Translations under genes and position numbers: made by a program
Notes under the pieces: model-generated
What the model saw: only the letters and a program-made list of their open reading frames with translations
Told to the model about the DNA's origin: nothing
Database searches by the model: none
From: Fidelibacterota bacterium
GTDB lineage: Bacteria > Fidelibacterota > UBA2242 > JAFGTP01
Length of the DNA stretch: 46,863 bases
Assembly: GCA_016934035.1 (NCBI GenBank)
Contig: JAFGTP010000069.1
Coordinates: 70,073 to 116,935 of the forward strand
Direction: 5' to 3'
Shown here: positions 27,725 through 35,727 of the stretch, piece after piece
Layout: each line of letters begins with the position of its first letter
Numbering within the stretch: the stretch's first letter is position 1

Positions 27725-28954
27725 GTGATAATAAAAAATATTATCCAAATCCTGCGCGAACTGAGTAAACAGAAAATGCGGACAATGCTGACATTATTCG
27801 GAATTTTTTGGGGGACAACCTCTGTGATTCTGTTGCTCTCTTTTGGAATCGCCACCAAATCCAGTGTCTCCAAAACCATGCATGGCATGGGTGAACAGAT
27901 ATGTATTATCTGGGCGGGAAAAACCAGTATCAGCTACGGCGGGTTTCCAAAGGGCCGTCAGTTATCGTGGTACAACGATGATGCCCATTACCTGAAGGAC
28001 AACGTGCCGCTGATCGATGATATATCGCCGCAGTACGACCGCTGGCTGCCGGTCAATGTGGGCGCCAAAAAGCAAAATTTTTCCGTCAACGCCGTCTGGC
28101 CGGATTTCAAGGAAATGAGAAATATGATTCCGCGTCAGGGAAGCCGTTTCATCAGTTCACTGGATCAGGAAAAACGGCGCCGGGTAGTATTTATCGGTAA
28201 TGAAGTTGAAAAAACCATGTTTGGCGAAGGTGTCGATGCTGTAGGCCGGTTGATGTACATTGACGGCATTCCTTTTACCGTAGTTGGCGTAATCATTGAA
28301 AAAGAACAGGATGGCAGTTACAATGGCCGGGACAAGGATGCGATTTTTATGCCCACCTCAACCTACCTTGCAATTTACGGCGATCGGTATGTCAACAATA
28401 TGGTTGCACGGGCAAAGGATATTACCAAAACAGAGCAGATGAAAAAGGCGATTATTGCCGCTATGGCCAAAAAATATCGCTTTTCACCGGAAGATGAGCA
28501 GGCCCTGCCCATCTGGGACACAACAGAGATGGACCAGTTTCTGGGAACCTTTTTTAACGGCTTCACAATTTTTTTGGGAATTGTCGGCGTCATGACCCTG
28601 ATTGTGGGCGGTATCGGCATTGCCAATATTATGTATGTCATTGTGGAAGAGCGTACATCCGAGATCGGCGTCAAGCGAGCGATCGGCGCCAAAAAGCGGT
28701 TGATCCTGTTCCAATATATTGTGGAAACTTTTGTCATAGCCTCGATCGGAACCACATCCGGATTTCTCTTTGCCCTGTTAATGATCTTTGCCATCAACAA
28801 GGCGCCCCTGGATGATTTCGTCGGCACCCTGGAACTGAACCCCTTCATCGCCGTGACATCTATATTCATCATTTCGATGATCACTTTTATTGCAGGCTGG
28901 GGCCCTGCGAAACGTGCCTCTGAACTGGACCCGGTGGTCGCAATCAATGGATAA
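27725..28954 (+). CDS. MacB-type ABC transporter permease (first of two)
   Basis: 409 residues from GTG 27725, which has AAAGGA about 6 bases upstream and begins 13 bases after the adaptor stop. The open frame reaches further upstream but only over the end of the adaptor gene. One N-terminal membrane helix ('MLTLFGIFWGTTSVILLLSFG'-type, about 18-42), a large periplasmic MacB_PCD domain (about 45-270), then three C-terminal helices of an FtsX domain starting near 'IFLGIVGVMTLIVGGIGI' with 'ERTSEIGVKRAIGAKK' between helices. It has no ATPase domain. It lies just upstream of a paralogous permease, suggesting a heterodimer with the ATPase encoded downstream. Confidence 0.92.
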   Translation: MIIKNIIQILRELSKQKMRTMLTLFGIFWGTTSVILLLSFGIATKSSVSKTMHGMGEQICIIWAGKTSISYGGFPKGRQLSWYNDDAHYLKDNVPLIDDISPQYDRWLPVNVGAKKQNFSVNAVWPDFKEMRNMIPRQGSRFISSLDQEKRRRVVFIGNEVEKTMFGEGVDAVGRLMYIDGIPFTVVGVIIEKEQDGSYNGRDKDAIFMPTSTYLAIYGDRYVNNMVARAKDITKTEQMKKAIIAAMAKKYRFSPEDEQALPIWDTTEMDQFLGTFFNGFTIFLGIVGVMTLIVGGIGIANIMYVIVEERTSEIGVKRAIGAKKRLILFQYIVETFVIASIGTTSGFLFALLMIFAINKAPLDDFVGTLELNPFIAVTSIFIISMITFIAGWGPAKRASELDPVVAING

Positions 28955-28957
28955 ATT

Positions 28958-30250
28958 ATGGCTGAAAAACTCAACGAATTTATGAAAAATATGCTCCTGA
29001 TACGCCTTTTTGTAAGGGAATTAAAAAAAGAACGTAGAAAAATCTTTCTGACGATTGCCGGTATTGCATGGGGCACCCTGACCATCATCCTGTTGCTCTC
29101 CTTCGGACAGGGGTTGTCCACTCAAATGCTGCGGGGCCAAAAAGGCCTGGGCAATAATATTGTCCTGATGTTTGGCGGACAAACCAGTATGGAATATAAA
29201 GGCCTGCCCCAGGGTCGGCCTATCCGGTTTTTGGATGACGATGTCACATTACTGGAAAATTCAATTCCGGAAATTGACAATATCACAGCTGAATATGACC
29301 AGTGGGGCACCGTTTACAAATACAATGATAAAGCCGTCACCGAACGGATTCGTGGTGTCTCCTCCATGGCTTATGATGATATGCGCTCCCATTTCCCCCA
29401 AAAAGGTGGAAGGTTCCTGAATAACAATGACATGAAAGAACGCCGCAGAGTCATTTTTATCGGTTGGGAACTTAAAAAGCAGCTGTTCGAGTCAGAAGAT
29501 GCCGTTGGAAAAACGATCTTAATGAATGATATTCCCTTTACAGTGGTCGGCGTATTACAGAAAAAAATGCAGATGGGAATGTACGGTGGACCCGATGCCA
29601 ACTGCGCAGTCATTCCTGCTTCAACTTTCCGTGGAATTTTCAGCAACTATTACCTGAGCAGGATTATTTACCAGGTGAATGATATCGACAAGTCCAAGTA
29701 TGTCGAACAACAGGTGCGCCGGGTGCTGAGCCGCAAAAAACAATATCACCCCGATGACAACAATACACTGCATTTCTGGGACACAATCGAAAACGCCAAA
29801 CAAACCCGCATTGCTTTTACCGGAATTACTATTTTTCTGGGTGTAATCGGAGCCATGACTTTGATCATCGCCAGCGTTGGCGTGGCCAATATCATGTATG
29901 TCACAGTCAAAAAACGCACCCGAGAAATCGGTATCAAACGAGCCATCGGCGCCAAAAAATCACTGATAAAAACCCAATTTATTACAGAAGCCCTGCTCAT
30001 TGACCTGGTGGGCGGTTTCATCGGAGCCAGTATCTCATGGCTCATCATCAAAGCCGTCCAAAGCATTCCCCAGGAAAGTGCCGATTTTGGTAAAAACATG
30101 GCTTTGCAGATTTTGACCAATCCTGAATTTGACTGGACGGTCGCCATCAGCACCGGAATTATTCTCGGCCTGGTAGGGCTGCTATCAGGATTTTTTCCTG
30201 CCCGAAAAGCCGCACAGGTTGATCCGATGGTTGCTTTACATTATGAATAA
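28958..30250 (+). CDS. MacB-type ABC transporter permease (second of two)
   Basis: 430 residues; ATG lies 3 bases after the stop of the first permease, so translation is probably coupled. Same layout as its neighbour: N-terminal helix with 'IAWGTLTIILLLSFGQG', MacB_PCD periplasmic domain ('GRPIRFLDDDVTLLE', 'MNDIPFTVVGVLQKK'), then an FtsX region with three helices ('ITIFLGVIGAMTLIIASVGV', 'KRTREIGIKRAIGAKKS') and an ending 'KAAQVDPMVALHYE' typical of the family. The paralogous pair shares blocks such as 'KRAIGAKK' but has diverged widely, so this is an old duplication with likely specialisation. Confidence 0.92.
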   Translation: MAEKLNEFMKNMLLIRLFVRELKKERRKIFLTIAGIAWGTLTIILLLSFGQGLSTQMLRGQKGLGNNIVLMFGGQTSMEYKGLPQGRPIRFLDDDVTLLENSIPEIDNITAEYDQWGTVYKYNDKAVTERIRGVSSMAYDDMRSHFPQKGGRFLNNNDMKERRRVIFIGWELKKQLFESEDAVGKTILMNDIPFTVVGVLQKKMQMGMYGGPDANCAVIPASTFRGIFSNYYLSRIIYQVNDIDKSKYVEQQVRRVLSRKKQYHPDDNNTLHFWDTIENAKQTRIAFTGITIFLGVIGAMTLIIASVGVANIMYVTVKKRTREIGIKRAIGAKKSLIKTQFITEALLIDLVGGFIGASISWLIIKAVQSIPQESADFGKNMALQILTNPEFDWTVAISTGIILGLVGLLSGFFPARKAAQVDPMVALHYE

Positions 30251-30309
30251 GATTGGAAACCTTACAATTGGTTGTAAAATCTTTGCAATGATTGGTGATT
30301 AATAACGAA

Positions 30310-30340
30310 AACTTTCCAGATTTGTCAAACCTTGAAAGTT
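30310..30340. repeat. 31-base near-palindrome in the efflux operon
   Basis: Arms AACTTTCCAGATTTG and CAAACCTTGAAAGTT flank a single T and pair at 13 of 15 positions. It lies in the 109-base gap between the second permease and the ATPase gene, 19 bases before the latter's start codon. There is no T tract. It could be an mRNA processing or translation-control hairpin, or a small dispersed palindrome. Confidence 0.55.
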
Positions 30341-30359
30341 GGATGAAAAGGAATAAAAA

Positions 30360-31037
30360 ATGATTAGAATGGAAAAAATAAGAAAAATTTACAGTACCGG
30401 AAAAGTGGATGTGGAAGCCCTGCGCGGTGTTAACCTGCATATCAAAAAAGGCGATTTTGTTACCGTCATCGGTCCCTCGGGTTCCGGTAAATCCACTCTG
30501 ATGAATATTATGGGTTGCCTGGATAAACCGACCACCGGCGATTACATCCTCAATGGAACCAATATTAAAAATCTCAATGATAACCAATTATCCGAACTGC
30601 GCAACCATGAAATCGGCTTTGTTTTTCAGAATTTCAACCTGCTGCCCTATGCCTCGGCCTATGAAAATGTGGAAATGCCACTGCTCTTTGCCGGTGTTGG
30701 CGGTAAAAAGCGCAAACAGAAAGTAGAAGCAATTCTCAACAAAGTGGGTCTCAGTGACAGAATGGACCATCGCCCCAATGAACTTTCCGGTGGCCAGAAG
30801 CAGCGCGTGGCCATTGCCCGTGCTTTGGTCAATGATCCCAATATTATTCTGGCCGATGAACCCACCGGAAACCTGGATTCTCACTCAGGACGCGAGATCA
30901 TGGAACTCTTCGTGAATCTCTGGCAGGAAGGCCATACTATTGTAATGATCACTCACGATCCGAGAGCCAAGGAATATACGGATAATTTTGTCAATATTAC
31001 CGATGGCAAGATTTTACGGGAAGAGTTGGTGGCTTAG
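30360..31037 (+). CDS. ABC transporter ATP-binding subunit (MacB/LolD type)
   Basis: 225 residues; ATG with AAAAGGA 7 bases upstream. It energises the two permeases. Walker A 'GPSGSGKST' at residues 38-46, Q-loop '[20 protein letters not shown]' from about 89, signature '[15 protein letters not shown]' from about 141, Walker B '[13 protein letters not shown]' and H-loop '[10 protein letters not shown]'. The gene order adaptor-permease-permease-ATPase places the ATPase last, after a longer gap than the others (109 bases). No terminator follows it. Confidence 0.95.
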   Translation: MIRMEKIRKIYSTGKVDVEALRGVNLHIKKGDFVTVIGPSGSGKSTLMNIMGCLDKPTTGDYILNGTNIKNLNDNQLSELRNHEIGFVFQNFNLLPYASAYENVEMPLLFAGVGGKKRKQKVEAILNKVGLSDRMDHRPNELSGGQKQRVAIARALVNDPNIILADEPTGNLDSHSGREIMELFVNLWQEGHTIVMITHDPRAKEYTDNFVNITDGKILREELVA

Positions 31038-31056
31038 TTTTTAATATCTATTTGTC

Positions 31057-31086
31057 GCTGATTAACGCAGATTTTCGAAGATTAAA
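31057..31086. repeat. Three degenerate 10-base direct repeats
   Basis: The units GCTGATTAAC, GCAGATTTTC and GAAGATTAAA follow each other without gaps (pattern GNNGATTWWM). They start 20 bases after the ABC ATPase stop and lie over the 3' end of the broken outer-membrane protein gene. The motif resembles short 'CGCAGATT...GATTAA' intergenic repeats that I recall from other Gram-negative genomes; that recollection is not checked. Confidence 0.45.
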
Positions 31087-32638
31087 ACCTCCGTCGTTTG
31101 CCTGTCGCGAAGAAGTTGACAGATCCAACAGGAAGACTCTAAAGGTTTTTTTATTGATAGATAATAATCAAAATTTAACCGAAAGCCCAGATTGCTTTGC
31201 CTGGTGGCATCTTTGTTTTTTCCATCATACCAGGTATGTTCATTCCAGTTTTTTTGAAATTCATCAAAAACTCCGCAATTAACAGAAAATTTGGGTAAGA
31301 GGAAATAGATAAAATTGAGTTCGCTTTCCAACTGATCGTCTTCAGAATTATAGTCTTCAGCACTTGTGGAGTCTTGGTCATAGTCAATAAAAAATTTGTT
31401 ATATGTGAAAGAATTTGAGAAAGTTACCATAGACCGGCTATTGAATTAATAATGAAAATTTGCAAATAATTCGGATTCAATTCGGTTACTGGTTTCTTCA
31501 TATTCGTCAATATTTTTTTGGTCTGTCATTTTATTTTTATCAACCTCCTCTTCTGAACGATTAGAACCAACGATACCCAAATCATAAAAAAATGCCATGA
31601 CATGATTTTTGAATATAGAGCACATGCTTTAAAACCAGTGTATAATGGAACCAATGTTCGCTCATTTTCTATATCACCAGGTGTTTCAATTAACGCAGCG
31701 GTTTTATTGACATTCTTTCTGAAATTAAAATTTTCATTGCGTTGTATTTTAAAAACACCGGTTGTAAAGAGTTTCATACCAAAATTTCTGGCAATTAGAC
31801 GGTCCAGATTATCATAAGAACAGATATCTTCTGTTATGAGCACAGGTCGTATTTCATCTTTTGAAATCATGCTGTTATTTCTCATATAGGTTAAAATACT
31901 TTGCAGCAATTCCATTTTTTTGATATGGCTGTCATAATGATAGACCACATATTTTTCCAAAACTAATTGAGAAAATTCAATATATTCAGCTTTTGTCAAT
32001 TCTCTTTCCAGATATCCTTCTTTCCGCAGTTCATCAAGAATTTCCATAGCCTTGGCGCTATATTTGCCAGGATATTGTTTGCCGTAAGATATTCTGGGAT
32101 TTATACCGAAATTATACAATCTGTATGAAGATTCATTGGTCCTGTTGTTTTTTGAATCTGGTGTTTTTCCCGTCTCATTCAAATGGTTTTTACGATGATT
32201 TATGGAAAAATTAATATCTCCTACCAGGCCAAAATTCCGACTGATATATTTTGTATTGTTAAAATCTCCGGCTAGAAAATAATGAGATTGATTTTGCTTT
32301 ATTTCCCCTCTCACTACTTCATTCTCATCAATTTTCTGTTTCGAATTTTCTACACCCAAAGAAAATCCAATGCCAAATGGAAGGGCAACATTCATATTAA
32401 CCATTTTCCTGATTTTCCGATAATAATACTTTACCTCAGGATCAATCTGAAATTTAGATTCGCTATCCTTTATATCATGATAAATATCTTCATTACAGCG
32501 GGTTGACCCATTGAGGCTACCCAAAGCTCTCACCTGACACGTCGTCAAACTATCGGGCAGGAAATCCGCAATCTTGTAGTTCTGTGGAAAACTCATTGAA
32601 ACAAAAATTGTCGTCAAGATAAGTGTTAATTTCTTTAT
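31062..32638 (-). pseudogene. Decayed outer-membrane beta-barrel protein gene (lost start, frameshift, nonsense codon)
   Basis: One continuous barrel-like protein can be rebuilt across three lesions. (1) A perfect AGGAG is followed after 7 bases by ATA (32638-32636), not ATG; from there the frame reads 'KKLTLILTTIFVSMSFPQ', a good signal peptide. The first usable start is a TTG at 32615-32617 without a ribosome binding site. (2) At an A7 run on the plus strand (31586-31592) the frame shifts: upstream reads 'KIMSWHFF', downstream in the other frame reads 'YDLGIVGSNRSEEEV'. (3) An in-frame TAA (31446-31448) splits 'ESELFANFHY' from 'FNSRSMVTFSNSFTYNKF'. The rebuilt product is about 525 residues, with amphipathic strands ('GFSLGVE', 'FGLVGDINFSIN', 'FGINPRISYG', 'LGFRLNFDYYL') and a charged helical middle (about 185-250). 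The family is not recognised. Confidence 0.78.
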
Positions 32639-32860
32639 TATACTGCTCCTTATAAAATGTTAACTTTTTAGGATATTAATAATATTTGGTAAATATAGAT
32701 TTATTTATATCTCTGAAATATAAATTAATTATAAGTACACTTTCGTTATTTTTAATGATATACTAACATTTAATACGGAAAGTTCCAATTTATATTAAAT
32801 TTATTTTTCATAAAAATGATTTAGTCACACTTTGTTTATTAGTTAAGACTAGAATTGAAT

Positions 32861-34114
32861 TTACTTTTGTAACAAATTTTTAATGCAATCCTTTGCTTCT
32901 TTCAGAATTTCAATTTCACCTGGAACTGTTCTGTCTTCCATCAAAATTTTTCCATTACAGATAGTTGTATCGATCACGGAACTATTTGCAGAATATACAT
33001 AATTGGAAATATGATGGTGGGCTGGTATCATTAGGTGATGGTTGAGGTTAACAAGTACTAGGTCGGCTAGTTTTCCCTCTTCGATTTTCCCGCCATTGAT
33101 ACCAAAGGCATTCGCACCATTTTCAGTTGCGATTTTCAGGGCAGTTTCCGCATCCATCATGGTTGGGTCTTTGGATTCCATCTTGGCCTTGCAGGAGGCG
33201 AATTTCATTTCTTCACCCATATCAAGATTGTTATTGGAAGCACAGCCATCGGTTCCAATAGTCACATGTTCCATGTAATCAGTGAATTTTTTATATTGAA
33301 AAATACCGGAACTCAATTTCATATTGGATGTTGGTATGTGAGCAATAGTGGTTTTATGTTTTTTGAGTATTTCAATTTCATGATCATCCAACCAGATGGA
33401 ATGAGCGCTGATGACATTGTTTTCCAGAAAGCCTGTGCTATCAAGATATTCAACAGGCCGCATGTTACGAAATTTCATACATTCATCTACTTCATGCTCT
33501 GTTTCAGAAAGGTGGATATGGAGTGTGATATCATGCTTTTGAGCGAAATCAGCAATCCAGCCCAAGGCATATTCTGAAACCACATAGATTGAATGGGCGC
33601 CGATCGCATATTGGATTGTATCGGGAAAATCTTTGGATTTTTCATATTCTTCGAGGATTCTTGGAACCTGTTGTTTAAAATTATCCGGATTGTTGAAATC
33701 TATGACGACAGAATTGACCACTGCCCGGATTCCCATTTCTGTCACCGCCCTGACTATTCCATCAAAATGCCAGTACATGTCATTAAAAAATACTGTTCCG
33801 GTTTTGATCATTTCCAGGCAGGCTAGCTTAGTTCCGATATAGACATCTTCTTCAGTCAGCTTTGCTTCAAAAGGCCAGATTTTTTCCTGTAGCCATTGCA
33901 GTACCGGCAGATCGTCCGAATATCCCCGCAGCAAAGTCATTGCGGCATGAGTATGAGTATTAAAAAAGCCAGGAAAGGCAATTTTTCCGGATCCGTCAAT
34001 GATTTTTTCAGCCGAGGCAAAAATGTTATATCCGATTTTTTTTATCAAATGGCCTTCAATGAGAAGGTCTTTTACTTCTTTGCCGATAACAATATTTTTT
34101 ATTAAAATGCTCAT
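32861..34114 (-). CDS. mtaD: 5-methylthioadenosine/S-adenosylhomocysteine deaminase-type amidohydrolase
   Basis: 417 residues from ATG 34114, with GAGG 6 bases upstream; a longer upstream frame to 34195 lacks a ribosome binding site. A cytoplasmic metal-dependent deaminase of the amidohydrolase superfamily. Metal ligands: His54 and His56 ('NTHTHAAM'), His in 'LHIHLSETEHE', His in 'SAHSIWLDDHE' and Asp in 'IGTDGCASNNNLDMGEE'; the last block is typical of the MtaD/SahH-deaminase branch. By family it converts MTA or SAH to the inosyl compound and ammonia, in purine and methionine salvage. Related TrzN/guanine deaminase enzymes cannot be wholly excluded. The next gene to the left is the decayed one and the next to the right is divergent. 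Confidence 0.85.
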   Translation of the reverse strand: MSILIKNIVIGKEVKDLLIEGHLIKKIGYNIFASAEKIIDGSGKIAFPGFFNTHTHAAMTLLRGYSDDLPVLQWLQEKIWPFEAKLTEEDVYIGTKLACLEMIKTGTVFFNDMYWHFDGIVRAVTEMGIRAVVNSVVIDFNNPDNFKQQVPRILEEYEKSKDFPDTIQYAIGAHSIYVVSEYALGWIADFAQKHDITLHIHLSETEHEVDECMKFRNMRPVEYLDSTGFLENNVISAHSIWLDDHEIEILKKHKTTIAHIPTSNMKLSSGIFQYKKFTDYMEHVTIGTDGCASNNNLDMGEEMKFASCKAKMESKDPTMMDAETALKIATENGANAFGINGGKIEEGKLADLVLVNLNHHLMIPAHHHISNYVYSANSSVIDTTICNGKILMEDRTVPGEIEILKEAKDCIKNLLQK

Positions 34115-34212
34115 TATTTCCTCACTTTTTTGAAATATACGCATAACCGGTTTAATATTGAAAAAAGATTTAGTAATTTCAGAAAAGCCAAACATTCAGG
34201 AGGAAATCTGAA

Positions 34213-34416
34213 ATGGAAAAAGCAGGATATATTTTATTGGGTATCATCGCATTGGTCTGGATTTTAGCAGTCATCATCGGATCAATTGCTGTATTTCCCG
34301 TTGGTCTTGTCGGCCTGATAATGATTGTAGGCATTGGTCTGCTTATGATCAAAGTCATACAGGACAGGATAAACAACAAAGAAGACGACTATTATCAGAA
34401 AAATATAGAAAAATAG
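34213..34416 (+). CDS. Small membrane protein, 67 residues
   Basis: ATG with AGGAGG 8 bases upstream (34198-34203). Two hydrophobic helices (about 6-25 and 27-47, 'YILLGIIALVWILAVIIGSI' and 'VGLVGLIMIVGIGLLMI') are joined by a Pro-Gly turn and followed by a charged tail 'DRINNKEDDYYQKNIEK'. No catalytic motif. It ends 8 bases before the YbjQ-family gene, so the two form an operon; a membrane partner for that protein is a fair guess. Confidence 0.8.
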   Translation: MEKAGYILLGIIALVWILAVIIGSIAVFPVGLVGLIMIVGIGLLMIKVIQDRINNKEDDYYQKNIEK

Positions 34417-34424
34417 GAGGTAAA

Positions 34425-34739
34425 ATGCTTTTAACAACCCAAGACAAATTTGAAGACAGAGAGATCATACAAACCTTGGGAATGGTCCGTGGCAATACCA
34501 TTCGTTCCCGTCATATCGGAAAAGATATTATGGCCGGGCTGCGCACTTTAGTTGGCGGTGAAATTGTGGAGTATACAAAAATGCTGGCCGAATCCCGTGA
34601 GCAGTCCCTGGACCGAATGGTGGAAGAGGCTGAGACAAAGGGAGCCAATGCAATTGTCGGCGTCCGGTTTGTTACAGCTGCTGTTATGCAGGGAGCGGCT
34701 GAATTGCTGGCCTATGGCACTGCTGTAGTTATAAAATAA
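34425..34739 (+). CDS. YbjQ/UPF0145 (DUF74) family protein
   Basis: 104 residues, the normal family length; ATG with AGGAGG upstream (34416-34420 region). Family blocks: 'MLLTTQDKFEDREI', 'LGMVRGNTIRSRHIGKDI', 'LRTLVGGEIVEYTKML', 'EAETKGANAIVGVRF' and 'LAYGTAVVIK'. These proteins form pentamers in known structures and were once called heavy-metal-binding; their role remains unclear. The protein is cytoplasmic. The short upstream membrane gene and the small genes downstream make a compact plus-strand cluster. Confidence 0.93.
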   Translation: MLLTTQDKFEDREIIQTLGMVRGNTIRSRHIGKDIMAGLRTLVGGEIVEYTKMLAESREQSLDRMVEEAETKGANAIVGVRFVTAAVMQGAAELLAYGTAVVIK

Positions 34740-34852
34740 CTGACAATTTTTTTTAAATTTAATTTTAACTTCTTCCTATTTTTGTTTATATTCAAATCAA
34801 CTATGAGAACGGGTTTAACAACCTAATAAATAAAAAAATGGAGGAACATTTA

Positions 34853-35023
34853 ATGTTGGAACCAGGTCTTAATGCGACCAAGTCTCAAAAATTAGTCATG
34901 TATGTTCTGAGTTTAATCATTGTTGGTTTGGTGTTTCATTTCGTTTATGTGAGGGTAACAGCGGACCACTTAAATACAAAGGATGATAAAATGCTGGGAA
35001 GAATGGAAGAAGTTGAAAAGTAA
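34853..35023 (+). CDS. Small single-pass membrane protein, 56 residues
   Basis: I choose ATG 34853 because GGAGG (34840-34844) sits 8 bases before it; the in-frame ATG at 34838 overlaps that GGAGG. One clear membrane helix ('LVMYVLSLIIVGLVFHFVYV', about 14-33), a short N-terminal part and a charged C-terminal tail ('DHLNTKDDKMLGRMEEVEK'). No family recognised. A terminator-like hairpin starts 43 bases after its stop and overlaps the start of the next gene. It begins 113 bases after the YbjQ gene, so it may have its own promoter. Confidence 0.72.
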   Translation: MLEPGLNATKSQKLVMYVLSLIIVGLVFHFVYVRVTADHLNTKDDKMLGRMEEVEK

Positions 35024-35066
35024 TTTTTTCCCCAGATAATTCGACCAAAAAATTTTTTATTCTACC

Positions 35067-35108
35067 AAAACCTCCTTATATTTTTTAAAATAATAGGAGG
35101 TTTTTTTT
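35067..35108 (+). terminator. Terminator hairpin that contains the next gene's ribosome binding site
   Basis: AAAACCTCCT (35067-35076) pairs perfectly with AGGAGGTTTT (35095-35104); the AT-rich loop can itself pair (ATTTT/AAAAT). Eight T run from 35101 to 35108. The right arm includes AGGAGG (35095-35100), the only Shine-Dalgarno for the following gene, whose TTG start (35107-35109) overlaps the T tract. Confidence 0.75.
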
Positions 35109-35727
35109 GTTTACCGACAACTTATTACAAAAAATCACAATTTGCGTTCTGGGTCTTATCATCGGTCTCTTTGCAATCCTTATTTTCAAGCCCCATTTTA
35201 CCACTGTAAAAGTACCAACAGGCGTCATGGCTCCCTTCGAGCCTTATCAAAACACGGAGGACCTACCGGCCCCAATTTCCATGGGACTCAATACCATCAT
35301 GCCGCTGGCTCATTTTAAAATCGAAGGTAAATTACTTTCAAAAAAAAGATACATCACAGGTAAGGAAACAGAATTGTCTCCGGTTGATTTTGCCATGGGT
35401 TGGGGCAGAATGTCTGACCATCAGGTGGTACAGCAATTAAGAGTGTCTCAGCGTGGTCGGTGGTATTTTTGGAAACCCAAAAAACACCTGCCGATCCCCC
35501 GCCGCGAGATTGAACTTCATAGCGCCAATATGCATATTATTCCTGCAAATGATTTTATCAAAAGAAAAGTCCTCAAAGCGAAAAAGGGCCAAATCGTAAA
35601 ACTGAAAGGTTATCTGGTACGTGTCATTGGTCAGGACTGGAGCTGGAAAAGTTCCCTATCGAGAAATGATACCGGTGGCGGTGCCTGTGAAATTATCTAT
35701 GTTGAAGAATTTGAAGTTCTGAATTAA
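35107..35727 (+). CDS. Uncharacterised membrane-anchored protein, TTG start
   Basis: 206 residues from TTG 35107, 6 bases after AGGAGG; later ATG codons would lose the membrane helix. One N-terminal helix (about 9-28, 'ITICVLGLIIGLFAILIF') anchors a soluble domain, probably periplasmic. The domain has motifs that look strongly constrained: 'PVDFAMGWGRMSDHQVV' (about 95-110), 'GRWYFWKPKKHLPIPRREI', 'HSANMHIIPAND' and 'SSLSRNDTGGGACEIIYVE' near the C terminus. I believe these motifs recur in uncharacterised proteins of other bacteria, but cannot name the family. Two invariant-looking His (in HSANMHIIPA), one Cys and several Asp could bind metal; this is inference. Its stop overlaps the stop of the convergent glycosidase gene by 4 bases. 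Confidence 0.78.
   Translation: MFTDNLLQKITICVLGLIIGLFAILIFKPHFTTVKVPTGVMAPFEPYQNTEDLPAPISMGLNTIMPLAHFKIEGKLLSKKRYITGKETELSPVDFAMGWGRMSDHQVVQQLRVSQRGRWYFWKPKKHLPIPRREIELHSANMHIIPANDFIKRKVLKAKKGQIVKLKGYLVRVIGQDWSWKSSLSRNDTGGGACEIIYVEEFEVLN

Noticed and set aside
31052..31282. Plus-strand 76-codon ORF after the ABC ATPase gene
   Set aside because: No ribosome binding site, no recognisable composition, and it lies antisense to the rebuilt barrel protein gene.
34102..34125. Identical GTGAGGAAATAATG at the starts of the deaminase and glycosidase genes (also 37305-37318)
   Set aside because: The 14-base match is a ribosome binding site plus start codon; there is no similarity outside it, so a shared regulatory element is not supported.
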